From Chalara sp. BL73 (Eukaryota; Ascomycota; Leotiomycetes; Helotiales): DNA of 64,000 bases. The stretch is from the NCBI GenBank assembly GCA_918026815.1, contig CAKJVC010000088.1, forward strand, positions 1,550,001 to 1,614,000. Direction: 5' to 3'. The notes under the pieces were generated by a model, which was not told where the DNA came from, made no database searches, and saw nothing but the letters and a program-made list of their open reading frames with translations. The stretch's first letter is position 1. Each line of letters opens with the position of its first letter. The position numbers were made by a program, and so were the translations under genes. Positions 46,728 through 58,191 of this stretch are shown here, piece after piece.

Positions 46728-48239
46728 TTAGGCTGTCTCTCCGGCAATATTATTCTTCCTCCTGAAGACCCCTGAACCTGTACTTTTTTCTGTGGGCTCT
46801 TTCGGCTTTTCTCCTTTAATGTTATTCCAATGCGTGATGCCCAACTCATTATCCCTTTTGAGTCTCTCCTGATCCTTCTCACTGACAGGCACACCCTCAA
46901 TCGCTTTGACATGTTTGCCTTCGATAAAGGACATGATACCGCCAGCGGCCGCTACAATAGAGGCAAGTGCCACAAATAGTCCAGTGCTCCAGGATGGTCG
47001 ATCGTAGCGATTCAGGCCCCACATGAAGCCCGAGAGAACTGCTTGAAGGAAGGTGTTCCAAACCATAGCCCAGATGACAAAGTCAAGCTTCCACAATTTT
47101 GTGGGTGGGGCTCTAGTTCCAGTCAAAGGCGCATCAGCAGTTTTACTCGGTGGGAATGCGATGCTGCTTTCTGGTAAGTTGGCAAGTTCGGCTTCGATAT
47201 TGGATGGGCCTATATGGACTGGTAACTGCTCGGACCCTGCAAGTCTGAACCAGCCGCGGTTGATACCTGCTAATCTTCGAAGTCCTATGTCCTTTTTTTG
47301 AATTCGGTATTGAAGTAAGTAGTAGAGATCACGAAATCTCCAGGGTATAGTTCCAAAGCCAGTTACGCAAAAGAGCGCATTAAGAATCTGAGAATCGATT
47401 TCAATCCATATTCGTCGAGGACTGTTAATATCATTGCACGTTGGTTTGCACATTGCTGGCGAGGCGTTACATAGTAGTAAGAACAACATTCCGCCCCAGG
47501 CCACAATGTTGAGGCCATAAATGACGACCAGAAACCCGACTGGCGTAATAAAGAATTTCCAAAAAGCGATTAGGAAGATCTTAGTAGACTCGCCCCAGGT
47601 ATGCTTAGGAGGAAATTGGTATCCGTTCTCGAAAGGAGTGGTTCTAGCCTCTAGCTTGTAGCCCTTGGCCGTATCCGTAGTCGTGTCATGCTTGGTACTC
47701 CCTCCACTTGTTATGCTTTCTATAATCTCGTCATTTGTGCCCTTTGCACCAGAGGTGGTATCTGAATTCGCATGTTCCTCATCGACCTCCGGCACAATTT
47801 CATGGCGCACATTTGTATGGCTCTGAAGAGGCGCTTCTCCCTGCGAACTTTGCCCTCTCGAAAGACTCGCTCTGCGCTCCTTTTCTATAACCTGTCCCTC
47901 CCCCGACCACCCATCACTACCATAACTTCCTCTCCTTATATCAGCGATTGATGGCATAGCATTGGCTATCTGACCAGTCGCTACCGAGAATCCAGGTGGC
48001 GGCGCAGACTCTTGGAAGCTATCTGACACCGCTCGAAGCCGAGTTTTTAGAGTTGACGCACTCGACGTGCCCCTATTTCGAGTTGCATTGTTAGGAGATC
48101 CGTGTGGGCTGGATGGCGACGATGGCTCATTTAGAGCTGGGAATGGAATCGCCGAGCCAGGCTGTTGGGCTCCAATACCTGGAGCTACATTACTAAGGTC
48201 AAGGTTCGCTGCGGGAGGAGAATCTCCTTGTATGGCCAT
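46728..48239 (-). CDS. DUF2985 integral membrane protein
   Basis: Fungal membrane protein of unknown function. A single exon encodes 503 residues. The N-terminal 200 residues are Ser/Pro/Thr-rich and probably cytosolic. A transmembrane block follows at about 218-258 (KIFLIAFWKFFITPVGFLVV, YGLNIVAWGGMLFLLL). The DUF2985 core is next: SPRRIWIEIDSQILNALFCV, TGFGTIPWRFRDLYYLLQY, then a second pair of helices at about 388-442 (LDFVIWAMVWNTFLQAVLSG, FVALASIVAAAGGIMSFIEG). The C-terminus is charged and Lys-rich. No enzymatic motif is visible. It diverges from SEN15 with 394 nt between start codons, enough for a shared promoter. The family is recognised from the IWIEIDSQILNALFCVTGF block; role unknown. 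Confidence 0.88.
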   Translation of the reverse strand: MAIQGDSPPAANLDLSNVAPGIGAQQPGSAIPFPALNEPSSPSSPHGSPNNATRNRGTSSASTLKTRLRAVSDSFQESAPPPGFSVATGQIANAMPSIADIRRGSYGSDGWSGEGQVIEKERRASLSRGQSSQGEAPLQSHTNVRHEIVPEVDEEHANSDTTSGAKGTNDEIIESITSGGSTKHDTTTDTAKGYKLEARTTPFENGYQFPPKHTWGESTKIFLIAFWKFFITPVGFLVVIYGLNIVAWGGMLFLLLCNASPAMCKPTCNDINSPRRIWIEIDSQILNALFCVTGFGTIPWRFRDLYYLLQYRIQKKDIGLRRLAGINRGWFRLAGSEQLPVHIGPSNIEAELANLPESSIAFPPSKTADAPLTGTRAPPTKLWKLDFVIWAMVWNTFLQAVLSGFMWGLNRYDRPSWSTGLFVALASIVAAAGGIMSFIEGKHVKAIEGVPVSEKDQERLKRDNELGITHWNNIKGEKPKEPTEKSTGSGVFRRKNNIAGETA

Positions 48240-48633
48240 ACTGAGTCGAAAATGATATAGTAGTTCTGGTTTAGAATAGAGCGTTTTAGCTGAAAGGCAT
48301 GCCTATTGCAACAGAGTGATAACCAAGAAAGTTATTAAGGTCTCGGTAGTACTGAGCGAAAAGAAAAGCAAGAGGCATGGGGCTAAGATAGGTTATGAGA
48401 AATGTAGAAGCAGGTTAATACACATCCGTACGCCAATGTTTCCGACCTTCGCCATCCCTGTACATCCGTCTGATCAGATTGGCTCAAGGGTCGCCAAGGG
48501 CCCTATGCTATCCGAGATGTGCCCCGAAAAGATATAGTTATCCGAGCCTCCAGAAGTTTATTTTGGCTCCAAACTTCGCAAACGTCGCCAAACTTGAATT
48601 CAAATACGAAGGCTTCGAGAACCGCTTGGAAAC
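48240..48633. promoter_or_regulatory. Divergent promoter between DUF2985 and SEN15 genes
   Basis: 394 nt between two divergent start codons. No TATA box or known motif stands out. Confidence 0.4.
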
Positions 48634-49206
48634 ATGGAACCGTCTGCGGTTTCTAGCGATCCAGCTCCGTACTCAGCCATACAGGAACAGATCAACGCAT
48701 CAGCCTCAAAAGTAAAAGACTCACAGCACGAACCGCACCTACACCACCTAGCCGAAGTCGTGCGGCACAACCTGCAGTATCAGCATGCTTGGTCATCATT
48801 GCGCATTCATACACACTCGAATAGGAACAAGGTACTCCCACGACCCATGGTGTCAGGATTACCGCCCCGGCGAGTTTATATCCATCCAGACGAGCAAGTA
48901 GAGATCCTTAAAGCCGAGCACGAGACCGGAGATACCATCAAACAGGTGCCAGAGCTGGAATGGGTTCTACCAACGCACTGGGAAGAGAAGTGGAGTATCG
49001 CAAGATTCTCTGAAGTCTTTGATGCCATTGAAGTTGTCCCGCCAAATAGGAATGGACTGCTAGATAAGGAGGAAGAGTCTGGCGTTGGGCATCAGTGGCG
49101 AGGTAAAAACAGACAGAAGAGGTTGCTTCTCTCTACGGTGCATGATGACAGCACTGTTGTCTACTATATTATGCACGATGGGCTCGCCAAACCTAGACAG
49201 AATTGA
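48634..49206 (+). CDS. SEN15: tRNA-splicing endonuclease subunit Sen15
   Basis: Non-catalytic subunit of the tetrameric SEN complex that cuts introns from pre-tRNAs; it pairs with Sen2 or Sen34 through its C-terminal fold. Single exon, 190 residues. The N-terminal 35 residues are variable. The Sen15 core starts near HLHHLAEVVRHNLQYQHAWS and continues through PRRVYIHPDEQVEILKAE and WVLPTHWEEKWS. It ends in the diagnostic strand STVVYYIMHDGLAKPRQN at the C-terminus. The catalytic Tyr-His-Lys triad of Sen2/Sen34 is not expected in this subunit and I do not see it. The stop is 216 nt from the stop of the convergent alcohol dehydrogenase gene. Confidence 0.9.
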   Translation: MEPSAVSSDPAPYSAIQEQINASASKVKDSQHEPHLHHLAEVVRHNLQYQHAWSSLRIHTHSNRNKVLPRPMVSGLPPRRVYIHPDEQVEILKAEHETGDTIKQVPELEWVLPTHWEEKWSIARFSEVFDAIEVVPPNRNGLLDKEEESGVGHQWRGKNRQKRLLLSTVHDDSTVVYYIMHDGLAKPRQN

Positions 49207-49422
49207 TGCATAAATCTATTACGATTCTGAGGTACATCGCTCGCATATACTTTGCAGAGAAATCCAAGTGCTCGCGGATCACTTCCAATGCACGATCATT
49301 TGTAACTCAACTTTGAAGCGTCGGGTGGAAGAGTCGCTCTGGGGTTTCTGGCGATGTATACACGATTTTGACACATTGCAAATCAGCCTTGAGGGGCACC
49401 GGAGGGACATTGTTTCATTCGA

Positions 49423-51132
49423 CTATGCTTTGACCTTGAATATCACTTTCTGGGCTTGCATATTGTTGAAGATCTCGTAGCCTTCCACGGCGTCTTCAAG
49501 AGGCAGGCATTTATCGAACATAAAACTGGCCTAGTTAGTAATTCCCTACGACAATAATATGTAAAAATAAACTTACTCGAGCAGATCTTGTTTTTTTTCG
49601 AGAAGCTTTAGCGCATCTGGAAACACTGCTCGAACGGGGCATCTGCCCATCTGTAGTCTCAAATTCTTCCCATAAGCTTCATTCCCATTCCACGGAATCT
49701 GAAAGCAATTAGTTCTGACTATGGGGTATGGCTGAAAGAACTTGCCTCTGCGTTATGTACTCCGATTGAGCTGATAATTCCCCAAGGGCGGATAAGATCA
49801 AAAGCAGTTCTCAGCGCAGGACTCAATCCAACAACCTCGATCACAATATCTGCTCCTCTTCCATCCGTGACCTCTTTTATCCTCTTCTGCATTCCCTCTT
49901 TATCTTTCAGGAAGTTTAAGGGCTCAGCTCCTAGCTTTTGTGCGAGTTCTAATCTGCTGTCGACGCTGTCGATTGCGAATAGGTATTTCGGTTTGTAGTC
50001 AAGGGCTGCTATTATCGCGCATAGACCTACGGGACCACAGCCTACTACTACAGCTGTTGATTCTGAACTTTGCTCTGGCGTGAGAAGTCTATGTCTATGT
50101 CAGAGCCAAAGTCATCCATTGTGACCGTCTTGAGGGACAGGACAGGGAAACACATACTTGAATGCGTTGGTCGCGCCAAAATACCCAGTGGGAAATATGT
50201 CAGCCATCAAGACCCTATCGTTTTATTAGTTTTACCCCGAATTTTCTGATCTCCTTGAAACTCACAGAGCGTTATCCTTGACCTGTGGTGGTGCTTTCAC
50301 TGCAAGGTATCATTAACCAATACATATTTCCTATCAGCATCCATATTTCCGTTCAGAAACCACCACCTAAACTAGTGCCGGAAACAGACCTACCAACCGT
50401 GCCATCCGCCAAAGGAACCCTTACATACTCTGCCTCTACCTCCAATTAGTCTACCTTCCCTACTCTCTCAAAGAGAAATACTTACGGGCGCCATCTAACT
50501 TCTCACTTCCAAAAAGCAGGCTCTTTACACACCTCGAGGTGTATCCATTTTTGCAGTAGAAGCACTCCGCACTATTCTCGTCAGCCTTCTCTTCGCCTAA
50601 TATCTATCTCTCTCCGCGTCCCAAACTATTATTTAATGCTCACCAAGTAGGAAGAAGATAGGGTGAAACATACCAGCTAACAGTAAATGGACTAACAACC
50701 TTATCCCCGACCTTCACAGTTTTCACCGCACTCCCAGCTTCATGCACAATACCTGTGAACTCATGACCCATCACGAACCCTGTCGGGCTCTTTTCATTCC
50801 ATCAGTCTCAGTCTTTACCGTCGTTCAACTGAGCTCCCCAGAGGAAAGGGATAGAACATACAGGTTGGTGACCTCTAAAAACATGGAGCTCGGAACCACA
50901 GAGCGCTGTCAGTGTCACTTTGACTTTAGATCACCATCAGCAAGTCGTCTTTATACATTGCATGTCCTTTAATATATCGATATATGGATAACCCGTGCAT
51001 CGGCTAAGGCACAAAAATAGTCTTCTTGCACATACCAATGATGTCAGTCTCTGCTTGTAGAGTTGGGATGGGACGATCCTGCAAAGAGACTTTTCCTGGT
51101 CCGTCGAATATTACCGCTTTCATGGTCGCCAT
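49423..51132 (-). CDS. Zinc-dependent medium-chain alcohol dehydrogenase, ten exons
   Basis: NAD(P)-dependent alcohol/polyol dehydrogenase of the MDR family. I rebuilt ten exons: 51132-51036, 50923-50862, 50789-50674, 50571-50486, 50435-50394, 50299-50266, 50214-50158, 50088-49746, 49698-49577 and 49525-49423, giving 353 residues. Catalytic zinc ligands appear in ALCGSELH and GHEFTGIV. A structural-zinc lobe with four cysteines is complete once spliced (SCAECFYCKNGYTSRC). The Rossmann motif is VVVGCGPVGLCA. The C-terminal part (NMQAQKVIFKVKA) is standard. No long open frame covers it because nine introns interrupt it. Intron 8 appears to be GC-AG (GAG|GCAAGT). Intron 9 uses the second of two acceptors, after GGCCAG, to keep frame. 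A TATATATA at 51407-51414 could be the core promoter. Substrate unknown. A second Met three codons in (51123) is an alternative start. Confidence 0.85.
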
Positions 51133-51748
51133 CTTGAGTATACACAGAGTGGGTTGAGATATTTGAACAAGGGTAAAAGAGAAGAGATCAGGAAATATGT
51201 TCTATATGAAGCTTGGCTTGATGGTGGGGTGATTGCGGGGTTGATTTGATGACCCAAGAGTCGATTACAGGAAATAAATGCTGATGAGCTTAGGAAGATG
51301 TTGATCTGGTGATAATGCTGAAATCTCAAGATGGTGGAAAATCACAAATGAGGAGACATTTATCTTTAGAAGGTTAGGAGAATGCATTTCGTTCTTTGAT
51401 GCTGAGTATATATACCTCGGCCTGAGATTAGTGTTATCTCACATACAGCCGGGTCACCCTGTGCAAGAAGGGACGGCGCGAATCATCCACGATATCGAGA
51501 GGAGAAATGGCATATTCATTCCAAGAGAATCTCGTCTAGAAGTCCATCCCAATCTCTGCGCGTAATCATCGCAATCCTCATTTCCGAAAACCGTCGCACC
51601 ATGTATGCTATCCCATCCAAGTCCTATCCCATGAACTCCTCCGCAGAAATATCCCAAAAACACCCGCAGTATCAAAAATCCCTTGCGAACCCATGATCCT
51701 CCACTATCACCTATTTCCACGCTCCCTTCCCATCATTCCACGTATACC
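51133..51748. promoter_or_regulatory. Upstream region of the alcohol dehydrogenase gene
   Basis: 616 nt between the alcohol dehydrogenase start and the Yippee stop, both minus. A TATATATA lies at 51407-51414. No gene was recognised. Confidence 0.45.
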
Positions 51749-52217
51749 TCAAGTAACCTTACACAGCAACTCGGCCTCCAGGATAAATTTTCCCTCCTTA
51801 TATTTCTCGCTGGCCTCATATGCCTTATCATATTTCCAGCCCACGGTCTCCTTGCACTGTCTACATGATATGTCCCGCACGACATGTCTTCCCGTAGTCA
51901 TATTTCGTTCCGAGGCTTCGCCTTCGGTGACGTTGACGACGTTGCCGAAGAGGTAAGCTTTGCCGTGTTGACCGCGAAAGTTCTGCCAGCGTTAGCAAGC
52001 ACCTGGGTATAAGCAAATAGAAACCATAAAGTTAGATGAGGAGAGGAGTAAGAAGAAAAGAGGGGGCCAGGACTTGTGGAGAGGGGAGGGAGATGGAGAC
52101 AGCGAGGTAGAGACGTACCCGAGAGATGATGTCTTCATGGTTGCTGAGATGGGCTTTGCAGTTCTTGCAGCCGTAGATCTCGGCGCTGTTCAGATACACA
52201 TTGTATGCGAGACCCAT
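51749..52217 (-). CDS. Yippee family zinc-binding protein (Moh1-like)
   Basis: Small zinc-binding protein of the Yippee/Mis18 fold, related to yeast Moh1, a component of the GID ubiquitin ligase. Exons 52217-52119 and 51982-51749 give 110 residues, a normal length. The start MGLAYNVYLNSAEIYGCKNC supplies the first CxxC, followed by AHLSNHEDIISR. Exon 2 continues NFRGQHGKAYLFGNVVNV and contains the second CxxC in DISCRQCKETVGWKYDKAYE, ending AELLCKVT. The zinc knuckles and the GxHG and NV blocks are intact. The 136-nt intron is longer than its neighbours. Neither exon forms a long open frame alone. The exact cellular role in this fungus is not known. Confidence 0.9.
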
Positions 52218-53662
52218 TTTGTCTGTTTCTCCCCGTTTGCGAAGTTCTCCCACGTCTTATACCGGCTGAGGGCAGTTGTTGACTATGCAGCTTTTTGCCC
52301 ACGGAGGGGTTGCCTGGAGCTTGCCTTCAAAGAGACGTACGCTGGATAGTTGAAAGCTTGTTGGATAAGTCAAATGTATGTATTCTGTATTTCCACGAGT
52401 TGTATGTTTTGGTTTGCGTAAGTTGTATGGTATGGTAAGGTATCTGGTCAGCTGGTGATAAGGGTGGGGAGTGAATGGTGGGGTTCCAGGCTTTGATAAT
52501 CAGATCAATAAGGACAGCAAGGAAACACTAAGCTAGCTGATTTGGTCGACAAAGTTGACGATTTAATGTGATAATGAGAGTCTTTTATTTGAGAACTTAG
52601 TGCCCACGATAGAAGCTAGAATTTTGTCAAAGCTATTTCTCTTACAACTTCCTGTCAATCATCTGTCGGACAGCGTTAGTTAACCCTCTAACGAACTATA
52701 CTGTAAGTGTTGTCAGTAGTCCTTAAGTCTTTTATGTCACGTAAGCCGAAGCTGCTTCTACAGGTTCATATAAGTAATGTGGTCTCATTCTTAGTGCAAA
52801 TCGTAACTGATATTTCGTAGAATCTTAGACTGTAAATCTATTCTTCAATCCTGCTTCTGCTTCTGTCCTGCTTGGACTTTTTTCCTTCCCCATCACCTCG
52901 ATCTTCAGAACTCTTCAACCGTGTATTCGCCTCCTAACTTGCATTTTCTCGAGGACGCCTTTTTATGAGGCCCTTGGCGTCCTTGTCCTTTGTCGGTATG
53001 TCAAAGTTTTGCCGTAGGGTAGGCGGAGGAGAAGAACGCAATTTAGGACGGTCGGTCAATTTTTGTAGGTAAATGTTCAGATAGGTTTTCTGCATTGGAA
53101 TAGGCTTTGTTTGACCTTACGTGAAGATAAATTTCCCGAGAATTGATACAGAGATGTTGAGTGAAGAAGGAAACGAGGCCTTTTATAAGCCAGTTCTGTT
53201 CATCATAGGAAACCCCTACGATTTGCTTTGTTGGCTTCGAAATGGAAGTCTCACAATTCAGTTTGCCTGGAGCCCGGATACTATTTTGGGTTGACTCAGA
53301 CGCAAACTATGCTGAAAGAAATTAATGCTTCATCTCTGTGTGTGTAGATGTTATAACGAAACCCGAAAATGGCTTGGGCTTCTTCACCATGTTTGGAACG
53401 CGAATATGATACTCTTCGCTAAAGTTGCTGCCGCTACCGGATTCTGGTTCTGTCATAAATAAGGTCTTATGGACAGACATTTGGAGCCTGCTTGTGCTTG
53501 TAGGTGAAATTGGCCCTTCTGTCCGTCCAGCTTGGTCGATGTTCTGGCGAGAGAAATGAGATCGTGGTAGGAAGTGAGGAGTTGGCTACCTCTAAATCCA
53601 ACACACCAATCGCTTTCCATACAAGATACTCTCTAGCTCTTGACAAACGATCGCCTATCCAT
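52218..53662. other. Intergenic region, no gene recognised
   Basis: 1.44 kb between the Yippee start and the PalB stop, both minus; the Yippee promoter should lie here. There are pyrimidine-rich stretches near 52850-52890. No coding or RNA gene supported. Confidence 0.4.
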
Positions 53663-56383
53663 TTATCCAGTTCCGGAGCCCCAAACCCCAATGCTTACAG
53701 GTGCCTCGCTCAGCACCTCGACATCTGCCTCATCAGGGCCATTACGCCCTCCAAGCCTTTCTAGCACGAGCCATAATCCGCCATTTCTCCCTGTGTCTGG
53801 CCCGATATCCAGGTCTGGCGTCCGGATACCCATGGGCGCATCACTAAACTCTGCATTCGGGGTGCCAGATACGGCAAGTATGGTCTTGTTGGGTCCTTGC
53901 CCACGCTCAATTGAGATCTTGAGCATAGTACGTGATGGTGGCGGAGAGCGGGCGACAAAACGCAGCTTTGTGAGGCGATTTGCAGATATTGGTGCGAGCA
54001 TACGGTCGGTAGGCGCGTGGAAAGTGAGACGTGGAAGTTGTAGCGAAAGTCGTCCTGCCGACTCGGAAGGCACTGGTCGCACGACGCAGGGAATAGAAGA
54101 ACCAATACGCAAAGTGAAGCTTCCTAGTTGACCTGGTTCGAATGTGGAGCAGACAATGGTGTACTTGCCAGGCTGAACGTTCCGCAAAGATGCAAGAGCG
54201 CAGCCACGCCTGTAATCACCGGAGCCGCCGAGGATATCTTTGGAGGTTACGGTAGTTATCCGCTCACCATTTCCCCAGACCATTTTCACATGGACAGCGA
54301 GCTCGCTGGCATCAGTTTCGAGGAGAAGGCTGATATCGGTGCTGGAAGGAATGGATATGCTGAATTGTGGATTTAGCGGATAAGACGCAGCGCTTGCGTT
54401 TCCGCCAGCTGTTCGTGATGTCCAGGAGCCGAGATGAGTTGTGCAGTGAAGAAGAGCGTCTACAGCAGGGCTTACTGTAAGCGAAGATCGGGAAAAGAAT
54501 GAAAGCGTGAATGAGTATTTTGGAAGAGGAAGATCATGGTGAGCTACTACGATGGTAAGAGGTGTTGCTGGAGATAATTCAAGCCTGGCCAACGTTTGTG
54601 GAGAGTCAACAAAAGCGCCACGATGTATAGCATCGTCGCTGAGATGAACTCTTTGGCCATTAGCTTCGAATACATACAGACTGATGAACCCAAGTGAACT
54701 TGAAGTCCCAGCAAATGCCTTAGATCTCTGCTTGGCGATTTCTAGCTCGCCATTTGCGAAGTGACGGCTAAGCAACACCCACACCGTGCCTTTGCTCGAA
54801 GAATTGACAGCGTACTGTGGGTTGTATGTGAAGGAGCCTGGTGTGGTTATTGTCGGGATGTTCCAAGAGAAATGGTGATCTTGACGCTTAGTGAAGAGAC
54901 CCGGATTCCAATTGAGGTACAGAGACTCGAAATTTTGGACTACTGCCTCAAAATTCATCCAAAAAGTTCCAGGAGAAGTAACATCTGTTGATGGAAGGGC
55001 TTGGTGTAGTTCTCCTGCCCAATCTTGTGGTGCCGTGCCTTCCGTTGCAATCCGCGCACCTTTCCACACCATACCGTCACACCATGGGTTCTTGATTAGT
55101 AACAACCGTTGCAAACCGACTTCCTTCATATCTAGCACCGCATAGTCATGCTCACCAGCCAAGCCAAGCTCTCTCTCTTCTTTTCGCGATAGCTTGCCAG
55201 TGCCAAGAGTAATCATTGCATCTCCGAACCCAAATGATCTGAATACACGGTGCCATAAGTGTTCTGGCTGTAGTTCGTCGCTGAGAAAAGTTAGTATAGT
55301 TTTTTGAATGATGCTTTCGGCATCTACCTTTGCAGAAATTCTTGTTCCGGAATCCATCCCGTCATCACCCATAGGTCTGTACCAGAGTTCGATCCGGGAA
55401 AGTCATATCCGCCGCGAACCTTGAGATATGCTTTCTCAATCAACGCTGGCCAAAGTAACTTTGGGTTTTGTCGATCTATAACATGGAGACTGCGGCTAGA
55501 GCTAGAGACCGGGAGTCTATCATCGATGATAACTCTTCTAAAGCATCCATTAAAGTTAAGCCGGAAGATGTATTTTCCGTTTGGAGAAAGTCGGGGCCGT
55601 AAGCTTGATCTATCAAAAGGATAGATAATGGACGCTAACAGCTTGAAATTTTTAGAGAGCGTAGAGTCAAAATCTGAGAATATAAAATACCTTTCCATGA
55701 CCTTTGAGGGCACGTGCCACAACTGCACACAGACTAGCTACTACTGAACAATCGGTTGTAATATCCTGGACAAGGTCGATCTTGTTTAGAGCAGACATGG
55801 TAATCTTACTATCGGCGCCATTTTGGTTATCATCATGACGACCAAAGATATCACTCGGTCTCTTCCATCCTGTAAAGATCTCTCTCTGGGCTTCTGAGAG
55901 TTCTAAATCATTTTCTTCTCTAATAAAATTTAGTAGGCGAGCTCCTTATAAAGACTCAAGACATACGTGTACAATTCTCCATCAAAAAGCTCATCTTCAG
56001 GGTCTGATCTCCATGGCGGAAATTTGAATCCATGGAGCTTTGAATCCTCAAGCAAGATGATCTCCTCGGTTCTGGTCACGGCTCTTTCGGAGACTGGCGC
56101 TTGGAGAACAGCTCCAGGAAATTTTGCTGGGGGCCATATTGCAGCTTTCTTGATTTGCTCAGCTCGAGAGAGCAAATCTTTGCATTTGTTGCGTAATCTC
56201 GTTCTTTCTTGATCGCTGCTTGCGAGCCGCACTGCTTTCATATACAGCTCAGTGGCAAGGATAGCATTCTTCAAGGCATCGTCTTTGGTGGGACTTTTGT
56301 CAATGCTAGACTCGGCCGCCTAGGATGTATGAGTAAGTATCTTGGATAAAAAAGAGACAACATACCAGGGCTGCTGTCTCCAT
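53663..56383 (-). CDS. palB: Calpain-like cysteine protease PalB/RIM13 (alkaline pH signalling)
   Basis: Signalling protease of the Pal/Rim pathway, proposed to cleave the transcription factor PacC/Rim101 at ESCRT-III on endosomes. Exons 56383-56366, 56319-55967, 55919-55691, 55641-55328 and 55280-53663 give 843 residues, in range for PalB. The first exon codes only six residues (METAAL). A helical MIT-like region follows at about 10-75. The calpain core has the catalytic Cys in TTDCSVVASLCAV, His in EHDYAVLDM and Asn in LLLIKNPWCDGMVW. C2-like/calpain-III domains fill the C-terminal half. The 49-nt intron after GHGK is easy to miss because part of it is open in another frame. Triad and architecture look intact, so the protein should be active. 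It diverges from the ANT1-like carrier. Confidence 0.92.
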
Positions 56384-56984
56384 CACTATGGTTTCTTGTG
56401 AAGCGCTATAGCTATATAAATCCACCCAAGGGGAAGCAGGAGCATGGGAGTATAGTTCGAGAATATCGACGAGACATCAAGGCTCGCCCAATCTCCTCCA
56501 ACTACCGCATATGAAGGAGAAGCCAGAGAGCCTAGATGATGGCAAGGCTGAGAGGATGCTCGCAAGGCCACGACGACGAGGCTCTCGGGTCTGGTCCAGC
56601 TGTCGTCCCCAGAATTAGCTCCGGCCAGTCCCTGATATTGTTCGGTTCGGCCACATGTCGGGATCTCAAGCTCGACCCACCTGCCGCCAAGAGATTTCTG
56701 GATAATGCAATACCGAGGTAGCGCTTGGATATGCCGATGCTTAACCCGTTTTATTTCTACTCATCTTTCTCCTCAACATTCACAACTTCTGATATTGTTG
56801 TCGGCTTAGGTTGTATTCTTTCTGGTTGCCAATTGATTTTATCTCTTTCTATTTCACACCTTGATGTCATAAACATATCCCGAAAACTCCCCTCCACCGT
56901 TTATCGTTAGCCTCGGCTGCTTACACTCTCTCCGAAACTAAAGGAATTAGACGCCGGTTTGTACTTGCAGAGGTCGGTATAGTC
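56384..56984. promoter_or_regulatory. Divergent promoter between palB and the ANT1-like carrier
   Basis: 601 nt between two divergent start codons. The carrier side is pyrimidine-rich (about 56755-56900). No known motif was identified. Confidence 0.4.
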
Positions 56985-58191
56985 ATGTCAGGAAAGCAGG
57001 ACGCAATTTCACCATGGGGTCTGGCGGTCGCTGGGGCTACTGGAGCCGTGATCGCGAATGCAATGGTCTATCCTTTAGACATGTGAGTTTCCTTATTCCG
57101 ATTCCCGGCTAGCGCTCTACGAGGTCGAACGCAATGGACGGGCAGTTCTTTCGTGCGTACTTGCTAATAAAGCCTTCTCTTCAGTGTTAAAACACGTTTA
57201 CAAGTTCAGGAAAAGCGAAAAGTCACCGATGTCGCACATAGCGGTGCGGAAGACTCACCCCACTACACGTCAACGTGGGACGCAATCACCAAGATAACAG
57301 AAGAAGACGGGGTTCTAGGTTTATATGCCGGCATAAATGGAGCTCTGATAGGTGTTGCATCTACGAATTTTGCATACTTTTATTGGTATTCAGTCGTCCG
57401 GACGTTATACCTCAAGAGAGTTCCTACACCACCCGGAACAGTGGCTGAGTTGTCGCTGGGAGCGGTTGCCGGAGCTGTTGCTCAGGTCTTCACGATTCCC
57501 GTTGCTGTCATTACCACACGCCAGCAGACGCAAACAAAGGGCGAGAAGAAAGGGATGTTAGATACTGCGAGGGATGTGATCGACAGTGAAGATGGTTGGT
57601 CGGGGTTGTGGAGAGGATTGAAAGCTAGTTTGGTGCTTGTTGTGAATCCTGCGATCACGTATGGAGCATACCAAAGATTAAGAGAGGTCATATATCCGGG
57701 GAAGACAAATCTAAAACCATTAGAGGCATTCCGTAAGTGGATGTCCGTCACAATAGGTGCATCTTGCTAATAGTTTTAGTTTTGGGTGCATTGTCAAAAT
57801 CATTGGCAACAATCGCAACACAACCCCTCATTGTTGCAAAGGTCGGACTACAATCCAAGCCACCTCCATCCCGGCAAGGAAAGCCATTCAAGAGCTTCAT
57901 TGAAGTCATGGAATTCATCGTCAAGAATGAAGGTCTATTGGGTCTGTTCAAGGGTATTGGTCCTCAGATTTCGAAAGGTCTTCTTGTTCAAGGTCTTCTC
58001 ATGATGACCAAAGAAAGGTGCGTGTCTCTACCAATTTACCGCCACAAACATGCTGATGACAAACCAGATTGGAGCTCCTCTTCATCCTTCTCTTCCGATA
58101 TCTCAAACAACTGAGGTCTAAACAGCTACAGAAACTCGCTGAGATCGCTGCAGCCAAGGCAAAAGACGTTGCGCCAGTAGTCATAAAATAA
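56985..58191 (+). CDS. ANT1: Peroxisomal adenine nucleotide transporter (Ant1/SLC25A17-like)
   Basis: Mitochondrial-carrier-family protein that exchanges ATP for AMP across the peroxisomal membrane, needed to activate medium-chain fatty acids. Exons 56985-57082, 57185-57732, 57780-58017 and 58068-58191 give 335 residues. Three carrier repeats have PxD/ExxK/R-like signatures: PLDIVKTRLQ at about 30, the divergent PVAVITTRQQT in repeat 2 and PLIVAKVGLQ in repeat 3. Other family-like stretches are GVASTNFAYFYWY, VNPAITYGAYQRL and GALSKSLATIATQPL. Divergence of the second and third signatures is usual for the peroxisomal subfamily. The third exon may start at 57774 or 57780; both acceptors keep frame and differ by two residues. 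Homology to Ant1/PMP47 is strong, but peroxisomal location is inferred from the family. Confidence 0.87.

Noticed and set aside
50972..50985. 14-bp perfect AT-rich palindrome in intron 1 of the alcohol dehydrogenase gene
   Set aside because: Short AT/CG palindrome inside an intron with no partner or context; likely chance.
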